35,112 nt of DNA. Source: an uncultured Uliginosibacterium sp. GTDB taxonomy: Bacteria > Pseudomonadota > Gammaproteobacteria > Burkholderiales > Rhodocyclaceae. The position numbers and the translations under genes are program-made. The notes beneath the pieces are model-generated. The model saw only the letters and a list, made by a program, of their open reading frames with translations, did not search any database and was not told where the DNA came from. Location of the stretch: positions 1-35,112 of the forward strand of contig CAMFLH010000018.1 of NCBI GenBank assembly GCA_945957295.1, written 5' to 3'. Of the stretch, positions 18,502 through 27,119 are shown piece by piece (positions within the stretch are counted from its first letter, which is position 1; the number at the start of each line of letters is the position of its first letter).

Positions 18502-18951
18502 ATGACGACAATTCCATCGATAGGGTCTTCGCCTCCAGGGGCGCTCCCGCCGTCGTCGGGTTCGCCATTACGGAATACCGCAGAAGCAAGACCCACCGCC
18601 CAGGCAAGCCCTGCCGGCGGTGTTGCGTCATCGGAGTCCGTCAAGGCCGCGAATGCAGACAGCGCCACGCAAGAAGCATCGCAGGCACGCGCCGAACAGA
18701 AGCAACCGGATCGTCAAGCAGTCGAACGCGCGCTTCAAGAAGTGAAAAAGGCCGTGGATCCGATGGCACGCAATTTGCAGTTCTCGATTGACGAAGACAC
18801 AGGCCGCACGGTCGTCCGTGTCGTCGACTCTGCAACCAAGGAAGTGATCCGCCAAATCCCGAGCGAAGAAGTCCTGGCGATCGCCAAAGCGCTCGACAAC
18901 ATGGACGGAGAGAAGAAGGCAAGTGGCGTGTTTCTGAAACAAAAGGCCTGA
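18502..18951 (+). CDS. flaG: Flagellar protein FlaG
   Basis: The 149-residue product has a disordered Ser/Pro/Ala-rich first half. A FlaG domain follows from about residue 73 (AVERALQEVKKAVDPMARNLQFSIDEDTGRTVVRVVDSATKEVIRQIPSEEVL), with the typical RQIPSEE motif. FlaG influences filament length and lies next to fliD in many bacteria. AGGAGAA precedes the ATG at a normal distance. It is separated from fliC by a strong stem-loop and from fliD by a second hairpin. The N-terminal half is longer than in the shortest FlaG proteins but without recognisable motifs. Confidence 0.9.
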   Translation: MTTIPSIGSSPPGALPPSSGSPLRNTAEARPTAQASPAGGVASSESVKAANADSATQEASQARAEQKQPDRQAVERALQEVKKAVDPMARNLQFSIDEDTGRTVVRVVDSATKEVIRQIPSEEVLAIAKALDNMDGEKKASGVFLKQKA

Positions 18952-18954
18952 GGC

Positions 18955-18973
18955 GCCGAGCCCAAGGCTCGGC
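18955..18973 (+). other. Perfect hairpin between flaG and fliD
   Basis: GCCGAGCC (18955-18962) and GGCTCGGC (18966-18973) pair as an 8 bp stem with a CAA loop, 3 bp after the flaG stop and 10 nt before the fliD ribosome site. No T-run follows. It may mask or space the fliD ribosome site or mark an RNA-processing point. Confidence 0.55.
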
Positions 18974-18994
18974 AATCAGGACAAGGTGAGCAGC

Positions 18995-20398
18995 ATGGCG
19001 TCATTCAGTAGTCTCGGAATCGGATCGGGCCTCGACCTCAACACCCTGCTAACAGGGCTGGTGAATGTCGAAAAACGCCCGATCACGATCCTGCAAAATC
19101 AGCAGAGCGGTCTGAAATCGCAGTTGTCGGCGATGGGCCAGATCAAGAGTGCTGTGTCGTCACTGCAAGCTGCCTCAGATGCGCTGAAAACGTCGGCAAG
19201 TTTTGCCGCGTACACGGCAACAAGTACCGACAGTTCTGTCGTTTCTGCCAGCGCCACCACCGGCGCAGTTGCCGGCTCCTACAAGATTGAAGTCACCCAG
19301 CTGAGCCAAGCTCAGAAGGTCATGGCTGCATTCGCATCGGGAACGAGCTTTACTGGAACGCTCAAACTCGAAGTTGGCAAAGCCGACGCAACGGCAACCA
19401 ACGGCTTCACGGCGAGTAACTCTGTCGATATCGATCTAACCGGAAAGTCGCTCGCAGGCGCGCGTGATGCAATCAACGCCGCAGGGCTCGGTGTCACTGC
19501 GACGATCATCAATGACGGCACCACGTCGGGCACGCCGTATCGATTGGTCATAACGTCCCAGAACGGTGGCACTGGTAACCAGATCCGCATGTCGGGCGTC
19601 GCGGGTCTGAACTACACGGATTACGCCGGTACAGGTGGCCCAGGTACGAAGGACACCAATGTTACTCAGTCGGTCGCTGCACAAGATGCGCAGTTCAGCA
19701 TCGATGGCGTGGCGATGTCCCGCTCAGGCAATTCAGTCACCGACGCAATCGATGGCGTGACTTTGAACCTTGCCAAACAGACGAGCGGCACCCCGGTAAC
19801 GGTCACCATCGCCAAGGACCCAACTTCGGTTGCGTCGAAAATCAACACCTTCGTTAAGGCATACAACGACCTCAATAAGGTGCTGCACGATCTCACCGCC
19901 TACAACGCTGACACAAAGACTGCCGGTGCGCTGAGTGGCGACTATTCCGTACGCTCGATCCAGCAGCAAGTTCGCACCGCGACGATCAATACCGTATCCG
20001 GTTCACCTGGCGGATATTCCCGCTTGGCCGATGCGGGGATCTCGCTGCAAGCCGACGGGTCGCTCGCCGTTGACAGCACCAAATTGAACGCCGCGATCGC
20101 AGATCCCGCTAAAGATCTCTCGAAACTCTTCACCGGAGTTTCGGGGACGGATGGCGTTGCAACACGCATTTCCAGCACCGCTAAGGCGCTTCTCGACACC
20201 GGCGGTCTCGTTACCGCGCGCACCGACGGCCTCAACAAGAGCATCAGCGCCCTCGACGACCGGATCAGCGCCATGCAAGACCGCGTCTCCGCGATTGAAG
20301 ATCGGTACCGGAAACAATTTTCGGCGCTCGACACGGCGATCGGTCAGATGAACGTGACGAGCCAGTACCTCACACAACAGCTTGCCCGCCTCAAGTAG
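18995..20398 (+). CDS. fliD: Flagellar filament cap protein FliD
   Basis: This 467-residue hook-associated protein 2 starts MASFSSLGIGSGLDLNTLLTGLVN, the N-terminal FliD signature. It ends in the coiled-coil DDRISAMQDRVSAIEDRYRKQFSALDTAIGQM...SQYLTQQLARLK that mediates pentamer/hexamer formation. The middle is Thr/Ser/Gly-rich beta structure (D2/D3). It caps the growing filament and helps flagellin fold. A GTG at 18986 is in frame, but AAGGTGAG 4 nt before ATG 18995 serves as the ribosome site, so 18995 is chosen. Length is typical. Confidence 0.95.
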   Translation: MASFSSLGIGSGLDLNTLLTGLVNVEKRPITILQNQQSGLKSQLSAMGQIKSAVSSLQAASDALKTSASFAAYTATSTDSSVVSASATTGAVAGSYKIEVTQLSQAQKVMAAFASGTSFTGTLKLEVGKADATATNGFTASNSVDIDLTGKSLAGARDAINAAGLGVTATIINDGTTSGTPYRLVITSQNGGTGNQIRMSGVAGLNYTDYAGTGGPGTKDTNVTQSVAAQDAQFSIDGVAMSRSGNSVTDAIDGVTLNLAKQTSGTPVTVTIAKDPTSVASKINTFVKAYNDLNKVLHDLTAYNADTKTAGALSGDYSVRSIQQQVRTATINTVSGSPGGYSRLADAGISLQADGSLAVDSTKLNAAIADPAKDLSKLFTGVSGTDGVATRISSTAKALLDTGGLVTARTDGLNKSISALDDRISAMQDRVSAIEDRYRKQFSALDTAIGQMNVTSQYLTQQLARLK

Positions 20399-20429
20399 CG
20401 GGTTGGCAACACCACGGAACGAAACGAGG

Positions 20430-20834
20430 ATGTACTCCACCATGCAATCACCTGCCAATGCATACAGCCGCGTCGATCTCGAATCGAACGTGGCCGCCTC
20501 GAATCCGCATCTGCTTATCGTGATGCTTTTCGACGGCGCGATTCTCAATGTCAACAGCGCGGCAGTGTCGATTAGCCACGGCGACGTTGCTGGCAAGGGT
20601 CAAGCGCTCTCGAAGGCGATAGAGATCATCAGCAGCGGACTCAAAGCGAGCCTCGACATGAATGCAGGCGGGGAACTCGCGCAGCGCCTCGCGGCACTCT
20701 ACGACTACATGGTTTCGCGACTGCTCTACGCCAACCTTCATAACAGCGAAGCCGCGCTGAAGGAAGTCGCCGGGCTGCTGCTCGAAATCAAGGGCGCCTG
20801 GGAAGCGATTCGCGACCAGGCTAACGCGGCCTGA
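20430..20834 (+). CDS. fliS: Flagellin export chaperone FliS
   Basis: The 134-residue helical protein contains AYSRVDLESNVAASNPHLLIVMLFDGAI, the FliS signature, followed by helices that wrap the flagellin C-terminus and prevent early polymerisation in the cytoplasm. ATG 20430 directly abuts GAGG; ATG 20442 has GAGG 12 nt before it. Both are imperfect and the first is chosen. The stop overlaps the first base of an ATG at 20834 of the next gene frame. Confidence 0.93.
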   Translation: MYSTMQSPANAYSRVDLESNVAASNPHLLIVMLFDGAILNVNSAAVSISHGDVAGKGQALSKAIEIISSGLKASLDMNAGGELAQRLAALYDYMVSRLLYANLHNSEAALKEVAGLLLEIKGAWEAIRDQANAA

Positions 20835-20845
20835 TGGAGGCTGGC

Positions 20846-21181
20846 ATGACGACGCTGACTTTGTACGAAAACATGAGCACCCTGTCGGCCGACATGGCGG
20901 TTGCGGCCCGCGAGAACGATTGGGACCGGGTTACCGAACTGGAAGGCAAGATCACACGCCTGCGCAATGACCTGCTGACGCTCGACCCGCTGGAACGCCC
21001 CGCGGTGCAGCTGTCCGATGCAGAGCGTCGGCGCAAAGCCGAGCTGATCAAGAAGATCCTCGCCGATGACCGCGAAGTGCGGCGCCACACCGAGCCCTGG
21101 CTCGACGGCGTTCGCACCCTGCTGGGTGGTGCCTCGCGTGGCCGCGCTATGCGCGCAGCCTACAGCGCCGTCGCCGACTAA
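20846..21181 (+). CDS. fliT: Flagellar protein FliT
   Basis: This short protein of 111 residues is predicted all-helical: MTTLTLYENMSTLSADMAVAARENDWDRVTELEGKITRLRND then basic helices ending SRGRAMRAAYSAVAD. Position directly after fliS and the N-terminal helix pattern fit FliT, the FliD chaperone that also modulates FlhDC in enterics. GGAGG at 20836-20840 is spaced 5 nt from ATG 20846, so this start is preferred over 20834. FliT sequences diverge strongly, so the name rests partly on context. Confidence 0.78.
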   Translation: MTTLTLYENMSTLSADMAVAARENDWDRVTELEGKITRLRNDLLTLDPLERPAVQLSDAERRRKAELIKKILADDREVRRHTEPWLDGVRTLLGGASRGRAMRAAYSAVAD

Positions 21182-21212
21182 ACCTGCGGCGGCGCGCCAG
21201 GCCCATTGATGC

Positions 21213-22361
21213 ATGATCCCGACCGACCTGGCCTCCCGCCTCAAGGCACTGCTTGACCTTCCGCTCCCGCAGGTCGGGAGCGTCACGCCGACGCGTAGCG
21301 TCTCGCCCGATCTCTCGCCTGGGCAACGCTTTACTGCACAGATCTCTCAGCCGCTTCCCGACGGTACATTCAAGGCCCTTGTCGCAGGCCGTTCGCTGAC
21401 GCTGTCCCTGCCTCAGTCGGTCAAGAACGGTGATGTGCTCGAACTCGTCGTCACGCACAGCACTCCGCAAGCCGTCTTCGCGCGCCTGCTCGAACCCGCG
21501 TCTCAAGAACAATCCAAGGCAAACCTTTCTCCCGCCGCGCGGCTCATTAGCCAACTGCTGACCGGCAAGGAGAGTGCGGAATCGCCCACGGCGCTGAACG
21601 AAGGCAATCCGATCCTGCCCCGCCCCCCGCAGAACGGCACACAACTCGCGCCACTACTGCAGCGTGCCGTCACGGAAAGTGGCATGTTCTACGAGGCGCA
21701 CCAGGCGCAGTGGGTGGAAGGCAAGCTGAGTACAGCCCAACTGCTGGCTGAACCACAAGGTCGCCTAACGCAGATCAGCCAGCCGCCCGCCGATCAAGCC
21801 GCCAACACGCAGACTGCGCCAAGCCATGCGGCAGGCGACGCGTCGCCCACGCCCGCGCCTGCGCCCTCACAGCGAGCCGTAGCAGCACAACAAGCTGCGG
21901 CACACGCGGGGCAAGCTGAACTCGCCGACAACGCGACTCGAGCCGGCACGCCGAGCGGCGACAAAGGCCTCGTATCCCAGATGGTGCCGCGTGAGCTTGC
22001 CCCGATCGTGCTGAACCAGCTCGACGCCCTCGCCACTCAACAACTCACATGGCAGGGGCAGATCTGGCCCGGCCAAACGATGGAGTGGCGCATCGACCAA
22101 CCGCCAGACGATGCTCACGGCCGCGGCGCGGATCAGGAACACGCGGAATGGCGCAGCTCACTGCGCGTCACACTGCCATCGCTAGGCGGTGTAGAGGCGC
22201 GTTTGTTTCTGACGTCCGCCGGTGTCGCGATCCACTTCGCCGCCGATTCTGAAGCATCGGTCGAACGGCTGAATGCCGCATTGGGTGAGCTTGGTAACGC
22301 ACTTGACGCGGTTGGCGTCCCCCTGACTGGTGCGGCGGTCGCCCATGAAACAGTCCGCTGA
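21213..22361 (+). CDS. fliK: Flagellar hook-length control protein FliK-like
   Basis: The 382-residue product has an N-terminal part with a LVAGRSLTLSLPQSVKNGDVLELVV fold, a long Ala/Gln/Pro-rich linker (about residues 185-245), and a C-terminal domain with PLASQ-like pattern ending in SEASVERLNAALGELGNALDAVGV. This matches the Flg_hook (PF02120) type C-terminal domain of FliK that meets FlhB to switch export specificity. No strong ribosome site is visible before ATG 21213. It lies next to a small FlhB-like gene, a common pairing. A second, canonical fliK may exist elsewhere; this copy could be the FliK-like partner of the small FlhB. Confidence 0.75.
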   Translation: MIPTDLASRLKALLDLPLPQVGSVTPTRSVSPDLSPGQRFTAQISQPLPDGTFKALVAGRSLTLSLPQSVKNGDVLELVVTHSTPQAVFARLLEPASQEQSKANLSPAARLISQLLTGKESAESPTALNEGNPILPRPPQNGTQLAPLLQRAVTESGMFYEAHQAQWVEGKLSTAQLLAEPQGRLTQISQPPADQAANTQTAPSHAAGDASPTPAPAPSQRAVAAQQAAAHAGQAELADNATRAGTPSGDKGLVSQMVPRELAPIVLNQLDALATQQLTWQGQIWPGQTMEWRIDQPPDDAHGRGADQEHAEWRSSLRVTLPSLGGVEARLFLTSAGVAIHFAADSEASVERLNAALGELGNALDAVGVPLTGAAVAHETVR

Positions 22362-22641
22362 CACCGCACCACCGCGAGCGCAAGCCGTCGCACTCGCGTA
22401 CGAAACCGGCAACACGGCACCAAAGGTCGTCGCGAAAGGGCGAGGTTTGGTCGCCCACGAAATCATCGAGCGGGCGAAAGAGGCCGGGGTTTTCGTGCAT
22501 GAGTCACCCGAGCTGGTATCGCTGCTGATGGATGTGGACCTCGACGCGCAGATCCCGCCACGGCTGTATGTGGCCGTTGCCGAGCTCCTCGCCTGGCTAT
22601 ACCGCGTGGAGCAAGGTGGCCCGCCCCTCGGCAAGCCCTGA
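22345..22641 (+). CDS. FlhB C-terminal domain homologue (EscU/YscU/HrcU family)
   Basis: This 98-residue cytoplasmic protein resembles the C-terminal domain of FlhB after the cleavage site: AVALAYETGNTAPKVVAKGRG followed by VAHEIIERAKEAGVFVHESPELVSLL and a VDLDAQIPPRLYVAVAELLAWLY end. It lacks the four membrane helices and the NPTH autocleavage motif. Small FlhB homologues (FhlB/FlhX type) can substitute for the FlhB C-terminal piece in some bacteria. The ATG at 22345 overlaps the fliK-like stop by 17 bp, so the two are probably co-translated. Confidence 0.85.
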   Translation: MKQSADTAPPRAQAVALAYETGNTAPKVVAKGRGLVAHEIIERAKEAGVFVHESPELVSLLMDVDLDAQIPPRLYVAVAELLAWLYRVEQGGPPLGKP

Positions 22642-22659
22642 GCGGCATCTGCCGCATGG

Positions 22660-22687
22660 TATATTTTCCCTCGGCCTCTACCGACAA
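22660..22687 (+). promoter_or_regulatory. Possible weak sigma-28-like promoter before the PilZ gene
   Basis: TATATTTT at 22660-22667 and ACCGACAA at 22680-22687, with a 12 nt spacer, match the sigma-28 boxes at 12 of 16 positions with one extra spacer base. The call is weak. A small inverted repeat, GCGGCA/TGCCGC, lies just upstream at 22642-22655. Confidence 0.25.
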
Positions 22688-22707
22688 CGTCACCCAGAAA
22701 ACCTCCC

Positions 22708-23478
22708 GTGCCGAACTCGTCGAACGTGCGTTTCGAGCTGCTTGAATCCGACAGTCAATACAGCCAGTACCTCGTGCGCGATCCGCGCGAGGTGCGCTTC
22801 GTCATCAAGCAGCTCGCTGCGAAGCGCGCATTGATCTCCGCCTACCCCGACGATTCAGCCAACTTCGGACTGACTACGGTCCTCGAAGCTGGTAGCAATG
22901 AGCAGAGTTTCGTACTCGACGTTGCAGCGGACGCTTCCCTGAATGAAGCGTTCGAGAATGCCGACAGCGTCATCTGCATCACGCAGCTTGATCGCGTGAA
23001 GGTCCAGTTCCGGCTCGATGGTCTGGTCCGCATTAAGCACAACAACGCACCGGCGTTTTCCGCAAAGTATCCGGACAAACTGCTCCGGCTGCAGCGGCGC
23101 GAATACTTCCGCCTTGTTGCGCCGGTCGCGCACGCGATCAACTGTTTCATCCCGCTGCCCACCGCCACGGGAGATCGGACCTACGAAGCACGCGTGCTCG
23201 ACATCTCCGGCGGCGGTTTGGCGATCGTTGCGCCACCAAGTGGCGCACAGTTGCACCCGGACATGGAGATTCCTAACTGCCGGTTAGAGATTCCAGACAG
23301 TCCGCCGATTCTCATCACGCTGAAAGTCCGCAACATCTTCCGGGTCACGCAACGCAACGGCACCGAAGTGCTGCGCGCAGGCTGCCAGTTCGTAGGCCTG
23401 CAGACAGCGACCGCAAACATCATTCATCGCTACATCCTCAAGGTGGAGCGCGATCGCGCCTCGCGCGTCGCGCAGTAA
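22708..23478 (+). CDS. ycgR: PilZ-domain flagellar brake protein, YcgR type
   Basis: The 256-residue protein has an N-terminal YcgR-type barrel (about residues 8-120) and a C-terminal PilZ domain with the c-di-GMP-binding motifs RxxxR (Arg131-Arg135 in RREYFR) and DxSxxG (Asp165-Gly170 in DISGGG). YcgR binds the flagellar motor when loaded with c-di-GMP and slows or biases rotation. The start is a GTG at 22708 with no clear ribosome site; no better in-frame start is evident. Position after the flagellar export genes supports the brake role. Both signature motifs are intact, so it should bind c-di-GMP. Confidence 0.85.
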   Translation: MPNSSNVRFELLESDSQYSQYLVRDPREVRFVIKQLAAKRALISAYPDDSANFGLTTVLEAGSNEQSFVLDVAADASLNEAFENADSVICITQLDRVKVQFRLDGLVRIKHNNAPAFSAKYPDKLLRLQRREYFRLVAPVAHAINCFIPLPTATGDRTYEARVLDISGGGLAIVAPPSGAQLHPDMEIPNCRLEIPDSPPILITLKVRNIFRVTQRNGTEVLRAGCQFVGLQTATANIIHRYILKVERDRASRVAQ

Positions 23479-23484
23479 GGCTCG

Positions 23485-24384
23485 ATGACCAACACACCCA
23501 GCGACACTGCTGAACGCAGTGCGCACCATTACGCCTACCTGTCGATCGCGGCAGCGCTCGCCACGATCAGCCTGAAGGCTGGCGCCTGGTGGGTAACGGG
23601 TTCGGTCGGCCTGCTCTCCGATGCGCTCGAATCGGTGGTCAACCTGGCTGGCGCGGTCTTCGCCCTGTGGATGCTGCTGATCGCCAACAGCCCGCCGGAC
23701 GACAAACACCCCTGGGGCCACAGCAAGGCGGAGTACTTTTCGAGCGGTTTCGAGGGCACCCTGATCTTCGTTGCCGCCATCGCGATTGCCGTTACCGCGA
23801 CGCCGCGCCTGCTGCACCCTGAGCCGCTTGGCAGCCTGGACATCGGACTTGCCCTGTCAGTACTCAGCACACTGATCAACTTCATCACCGCGCAGGTTCT
23901 CTTCCGCGCGGGGCGCCGCCTGCATTCCATCGCACTCGAGGCGGACGCCAAGCATCTGATGACCGACGTCTGGACCACGGTCGGCGTGCTGATCGGCATC
24001 GTGCTGGTACCGCTGACTGGCTGGCTTTGGCTCGATCCGGTGATCGCCCTGCTGGTCGCAGCGCATATCCTCAAGGAAGGCGCCCATCTGATGCGCGGCG
24101 CCGTCGGCGGTCTGATGGACGAGGCCATGGAGCCACAGGAGCAGGAGGCCGTTGTAAGCGTACTCAACCGCTTTCTCGAACTCGGCGTGCGCTGGCAGAA
24201 CCTGAGAACACGCCGTGCCGGGCGCGACCGCTTCCTGCACCTGGACCTTCTGGTGCCACCGGATTGGACTGTCGAGCGCGCACACCAGCTCGCCGACGAT
24301 GTGGAAGACGCCATTGGTGCCGCGATCCCCGGCGCCAAGGTGACGACGCATGTGGAACCCATGCGCGCCCCGTTCGTGCAATGA
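23485..24384 (+). CDS. Cation diffusion facilitator family transporter
   Basis: This 299-residue protein has about six hydrophobic segments and a cytoplasmic C-terminal domain ending GAKVTTHVEPM. It exports a divalent metal in exchange for protons across the inner membrane. The TM5 half of the metal site is canonical (His157-x3-Asp161 in AKHLMTD). The TM2 half reads SDALESVVN, giving Glu49 and Asn53 where zinc transporters usually have His/Asp and Asp. The conserved HPWGHSKAEYFSSGFEG loop is present. It starts 6 bp after the PilZ gene. Metal specificity is unknown; the altered site argues against assuming zinc. Confidence 0.92.
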   Translation: MTNTPSDTAERSAHHYAYLSIAAALATISLKAGAWWVTGSVGLLSDALESVVNLAGAVFALWMLLIANSPPDDKHPWGHSKAEYFSSGFEGTLIFVAAIAIAVTATPRLLHPEPLGSLDIGLALSVLSTLINFITAQVLFRAGRRLHSIALEADAKHLMTDVWTTVGVLIGIVLVPLTGWLWLDPVIALLVAAHILKEGAHLMRGAVGGLMDEAMEPQEQEAVVSVLNRFLELGVRWQNLRTRRAGRDRFLHLDLLVPPDWTVERAHQLADDVEDAIGAAIPGAKVTTHVEPMRAPFVQ

Positions 24385-24422
24385 GGGGCGCCCGAAGACG
24401 CCCTCTGCTTTACCGCCTCGCT

Positions 24423-25868
24423 TCAGTGCGCCGGCTTCTGTACCGGAATCTCGAACTCCACCGTTTGCAGCCCACCACGCGACTTCACTGACACTGGCTT
24501 GCCCGGCATCAGGTAGGGGCGCAGGTTCGTCGCATCACCGCCCAGCGCAAAATGTAGTGTCGCGCGCTTGCCTGCCAGTGCCTGCGCCGTCAGGTAACTC
24601 ACCAGTGCGTGCTCGAAGGAGTGATAACCGTTCTTCCACTGGTGGATACGCAAGCTGTTGGCGGGCGCAGCACCGCTCGGATCGACCCAGCCGTAGATCT
24701 CACCACCGTTCGGCGCGGTCATCTTGGTCAGCCAGAAGCCCCAACTCGATTCCAGGCGGGACGTCAGCTCAGGCCGCTCCAGCGCCAGGAAGCTCGTCAT
24801 CTGATCTAGTTCTGCATAGATCCACCAGCTTTTCGAGGTGTCGATCTCCTGACCGTGCCAGGCCGAACCCCATGAACCACTCTCGGCATCCCAGGCGCGT
24901 TCGATGATCTTCGCTCCACCATCACGGCCGAAGCGCTCCAGCTCTGTGTCACCCAGTTCGCGCCCCGCCAGCATCAGCATCCAGTAAGCCTTGATGGTGT
25001 GGCCGAAGTCGTTGTGCCGGGCACCGTCACGGCGGCTATCGGCACCGCGTTCGAGCGTGCCGTAGAAAATGCCGCGCACCGGATCATGGAATTTGCTGAC
25101 CAGTGCTGTCGCAACTCGGCGGATATCTGCATGCCACGCTGCCCGCACATCGGCCGGCAGGTAGGGCACCACGAGCAGCATGTAGGCGTTGAGCTGATCG
25201 AGTTGCGCGACCAGTTCTTGCTTCGCGGCTTCGTCGGTCGGCCCCTCCTTCGGCACCCAGCGCAACATGCCCCAATCGGCATCCCAGTAGCGGCTGAAGA
25301 TATAGCGCTGGTGTGCGATAAGCGCTTTTTCCAGCGCCGGGTCGCGCGTCAGGTAGTACAGCATCGCGACCCCCACGACCGCATAGGACTGATCCTGTGC
25401 AGTACGTGCTGCAGGCTCGGGGCCGCCACGGCCCGCCTCGAACCACGTTGGCGATCCGGATTCCGGCTCGAGCAGCGCAGCGGTGCGACGCGCACCGGCT
25501 CTCGCCAGGTCCAGCCAGCGCGGGTCGCCAGTCAGGTGATACGCGACACCGTAGGCATAGGTCTGGCGGGCCTGCATGCGAACGTAGGTGCGACCGAGCT
25601 CAGGGCGAATCCACGCCGGCGCATCCTTCAGTTCGGGGCACGGTGCCTCGGCATCAAATGCGCTGCCGTCGTTACAACGAAAGGTCGGAAAATTGCCGAC
25701 TGGCTTGCCCATCGCGGCAGCACCGGACCAGAACGGCAGCAGATCCTGCTTCACATGCGCCAGCCAGCGCTCGCCGGAAGGCAATGCAGCCCACGCAGCG
25801 CCTTGCGCCAGCAGGCCGCAAACAAGACAACAGCCCGCCAGCAGCACCCGTATCACCCGAATCGACAT
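24423..25868 (-). CDS. Secreted (alpha/alpha)6-barrel protein, N-acylglucosamine 2-epimerase-like
   Basis: The 481-residue product has a signal peptide ([12 protein letters not shown], hydrophobic core, AWA-A cleavage near residue 27), so the enzyme is probably periplasmic. The mature part shows repeated helical hairpins with Trp/Tyr/His-rich loops typical of AGE/cellobiose epimerase-like barrels. [16 protein letters not shown] and [14 protein letters not shown] carry candidate catalytic His residues. AGGAG 6 nt before ATG 25868 fixes the start. It is transcribed towards the CDF gene and away from pyrD, apparently as a single gene. Substrate and reaction (epimerase, hydrolase or mannose-isomerase-like) cannot be told from the sequence. 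Confidence 0.72.
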   Translation of the reverse strand: MSIRVIRVLLAGCCLVCGLLAQGAAWAALPSGERWLAHVKQDLLPFWSGAAAMGKPVGNFPTFRCNDGSAFDAEAPCPELKDAPAWIRPELGRTYVRMQARQTYAYGVAYHLTGDPRWLDLARAGARRTAALLEPESGSPTWFEAGRGGPEPAARTAQDQSYAVVGVAMLYYLTRDPALEKALIAHQRYIFSRYWDADWGMLRWVPKEGPTDEAAKQELVAQLDQLNAYMLLVVPYLPADVRAAWHADIRRVATALVSKFHDPVRGIFYGTLERGADSRRDGARHNDFGHTIKAYWMLMLAGRELGDTELERFGRDGGAKIIERAWDAESGSWGSAWHGQEIDTSKSWWIYAELDQMTSFLALERPELTSRLESSWGFWLTKMTAPNGGEIYGWVDPSGAAPANSLRIHQWKNGYHSFEHALVSYLTAQALAGKRATLHFALGGDATNLRPYLMPGKPVSVKSRGGLQTVEFEIPVQKPAH

Positions 25869-26005
25869 GTCATCTCCTTTGCTTGATGAGCGGTGCGCGT
25901 GTGAAGCGCGACCCTGCAGCAAAGCCTAACGGCTTCCCGTCGCAGTTTTGCAGACCAAGATCAGAAGTCCCGCCCGCGCTGCCCAATGCACCGCAATTTC
26001 GCTAC

Positions 26006-26034
26006 CGGACATCCACACACTCTCGCGGTAAAAT
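26006..26034 (+). promoter_or_regulatory. Sigma-70 promoter of pyrD
   Basis: CGGACA (26006-26011, 4 of 6) and TAAAAT (26029-26034, 5 of 6) are 17 bp apart. The -10 box ends only 7 nt before the pyrD ATG, so transcription would start at or next to the start codon. Confidence 0.6.
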
Positions 26035-26041
26035 TCACGGC

Positions 26042-27055
26042 ATGTACTCACTTGCCCGCCCCTTCTTTTTTCTGCTCGACCCCGAAACTGCCCATGATCT
26101 GACGATCTGGAGCCTGCACCACTTTGGCGGATTCATCCCGTCAGTCTGCAGTGCGCGCGGAAATCCGGTCGAAGTCATGGGTCTCAGCTTCCCTAACCGG
26201 ATCGGCCTTGCGGCGGGTCTCGACAAGAACGGCGAAGCGATCGATGCGTTTGCCAACTTCGGCTTCGGGCATGTGGAGATCGGCACCGTCACGCCGCGCC
26301 CGCAACCGGGCAACCCCAAGCCTCGCCTGTTCCGACTGCCGCGCGCCGAAGCGATCATCAACCGCATGGGCTTCAACAACGCGGGCGTCGACAATCTCGT
26401 GGCCAACGTACGTGCCGCCAAGTTCAAGGGCATCATCGGCATCAACATCGGCAAGAACTTCGATACGCCGATCGAAAAGGCCGCCGACGACTACCTGGCG
26501 TGTCTCGACAAGGTGTATCCGCACGCCAGCTATGTGACGGTCAACATCTCGTCGCCCAACACGAAGAACCTGCGCCAGCTGCAGGGCGCCTCGGAGTTGG
26601 ATGCCCTGCTCGCAGCGCTGAAGGCGCGCCAGGCCCGACTCGCCGACGAACACGGCCGCTATGTACCGCTGGCGCTGAAGATTGCGCCGGACGTTGAAAG
26701 CGAGCAGCTCGGTGAAATGGCCGACGCGCTGCGCCGCCACCGCATCGACGCAGTCATCGCCACCAACACCACGCTGTCGCGCGATGCCGTTGCCGGCTTG
26801 CCATACGCTCAGGAAACCGGCGGCCTTTCGGGCGCGCCGCTGCGTCAACGCTCGACGGAAGTGGTCGCCCAACTGGCCCGCCAGCTGGCAGGCGAGTTGC
26901 CGATCATCGCAGTCGGCGGCGTTTTCTCCGGTGCCGATGCACTCGAAAAACTCCAGGCGGGGGCAGAGCTGGTGCAGATCTATACCGGCCTCATCTACAA
27001 GGGCCCGGGTATGGTTGCCGAAGCCATCCGCGCGACGGGCGAATTCGCCCGCTAA
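26042..27055 (+). CDS. pyrD: Dihydroorotate dehydrogenase (quinone)
   Basis: The 337-residue class 2 enzyme starts [20 protein letters not shown], the N-terminal membrane-associating helices that distinguish it from class 1. [14 protein letters not shown] and [19 protein letters not shown] bind FMN, and the catalytic Ser171 lies in [16 protein letters not shown]-like [26 protein letters not shown] near the C-terminus binds the FMN phosphate. It oxidises dihydroorotate to orotate and passes electrons to the quinone pool. Upstream reading-frame extension is not part of the gene. No ribosome site precedes ATG 26042, consistent with a leaderless or near-leaderless message. It is followed by a terminator and appears monocistronic. 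Confidence 0.97.
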   Translation: MYSLARPFFFLLDPETAHDLTIWSLHHFGGFIPSVCSARGNPVEVMGLSFPNRIGLAAGLDKNGEAIDAFANFGFGHVEIGTVTPRPQPGNPKPRLFRLPRAEAIINRMGFNNAGVDNLVANVRAAKFKGIIGINIGKNFDTPIEKAADDYLACLDKVYPHASYVTVNISSPNTKNLRQLQGASELDALLAALKARQARLADEHGRYVPLALKIAPDVESEQLGEMADALRRHRIDAVIATNTTLSRDAVAGLPYAQETGGLSGAPLRQRSTEVVAQLARQLAGELPIIAVGGVFSGADALEKLQAGAELVQIYTGLIYKGPGMVAEAIRATGEFAR

Positions 27056-27080
27056 CACCAGCACGGGTACTGCGGCCCGT

Positions 27081-27108
27081 CTGACGCGCGGTCAACGCGC
27101 GTCAGTTT
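27081..27108 (+). terminator. Rho-independent terminator of pyrD
   Basis: CTGACGCGCG (27081-27090) and CGCGCGTCAG (27096-27105) form a perfect 10 bp stem with a 5 nt loop, followed by TTTCC. The T-run is short but position 25 bp after the pyrD stop fits. Confidence 0.78.
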
Positions 27109-27119
27109 CCACCCGCAGC

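Noticed and set aside
17532-18668. A 378-codon open frame on the minus strand across fliC and flaG
   Set aside because: It is opposite a certain flagellin gene, resembles no family and is explained by high-GC codon bias keeping the antisense frame open.
24385-24422. Imperfect GC-rich inverted repeat between the convergent CDF and secreted-protein genes
   Set aside because: It needs a bulge and has no T-run, so I do not call it a terminator.
25397-26041. Upstream extension of the pyrD reading frame by about 215 codons
   Set aside because: The extension crosses the promoter and the 5' half of the opposite secreted-protein gene and matches nothing; PyrD starts at 26042.
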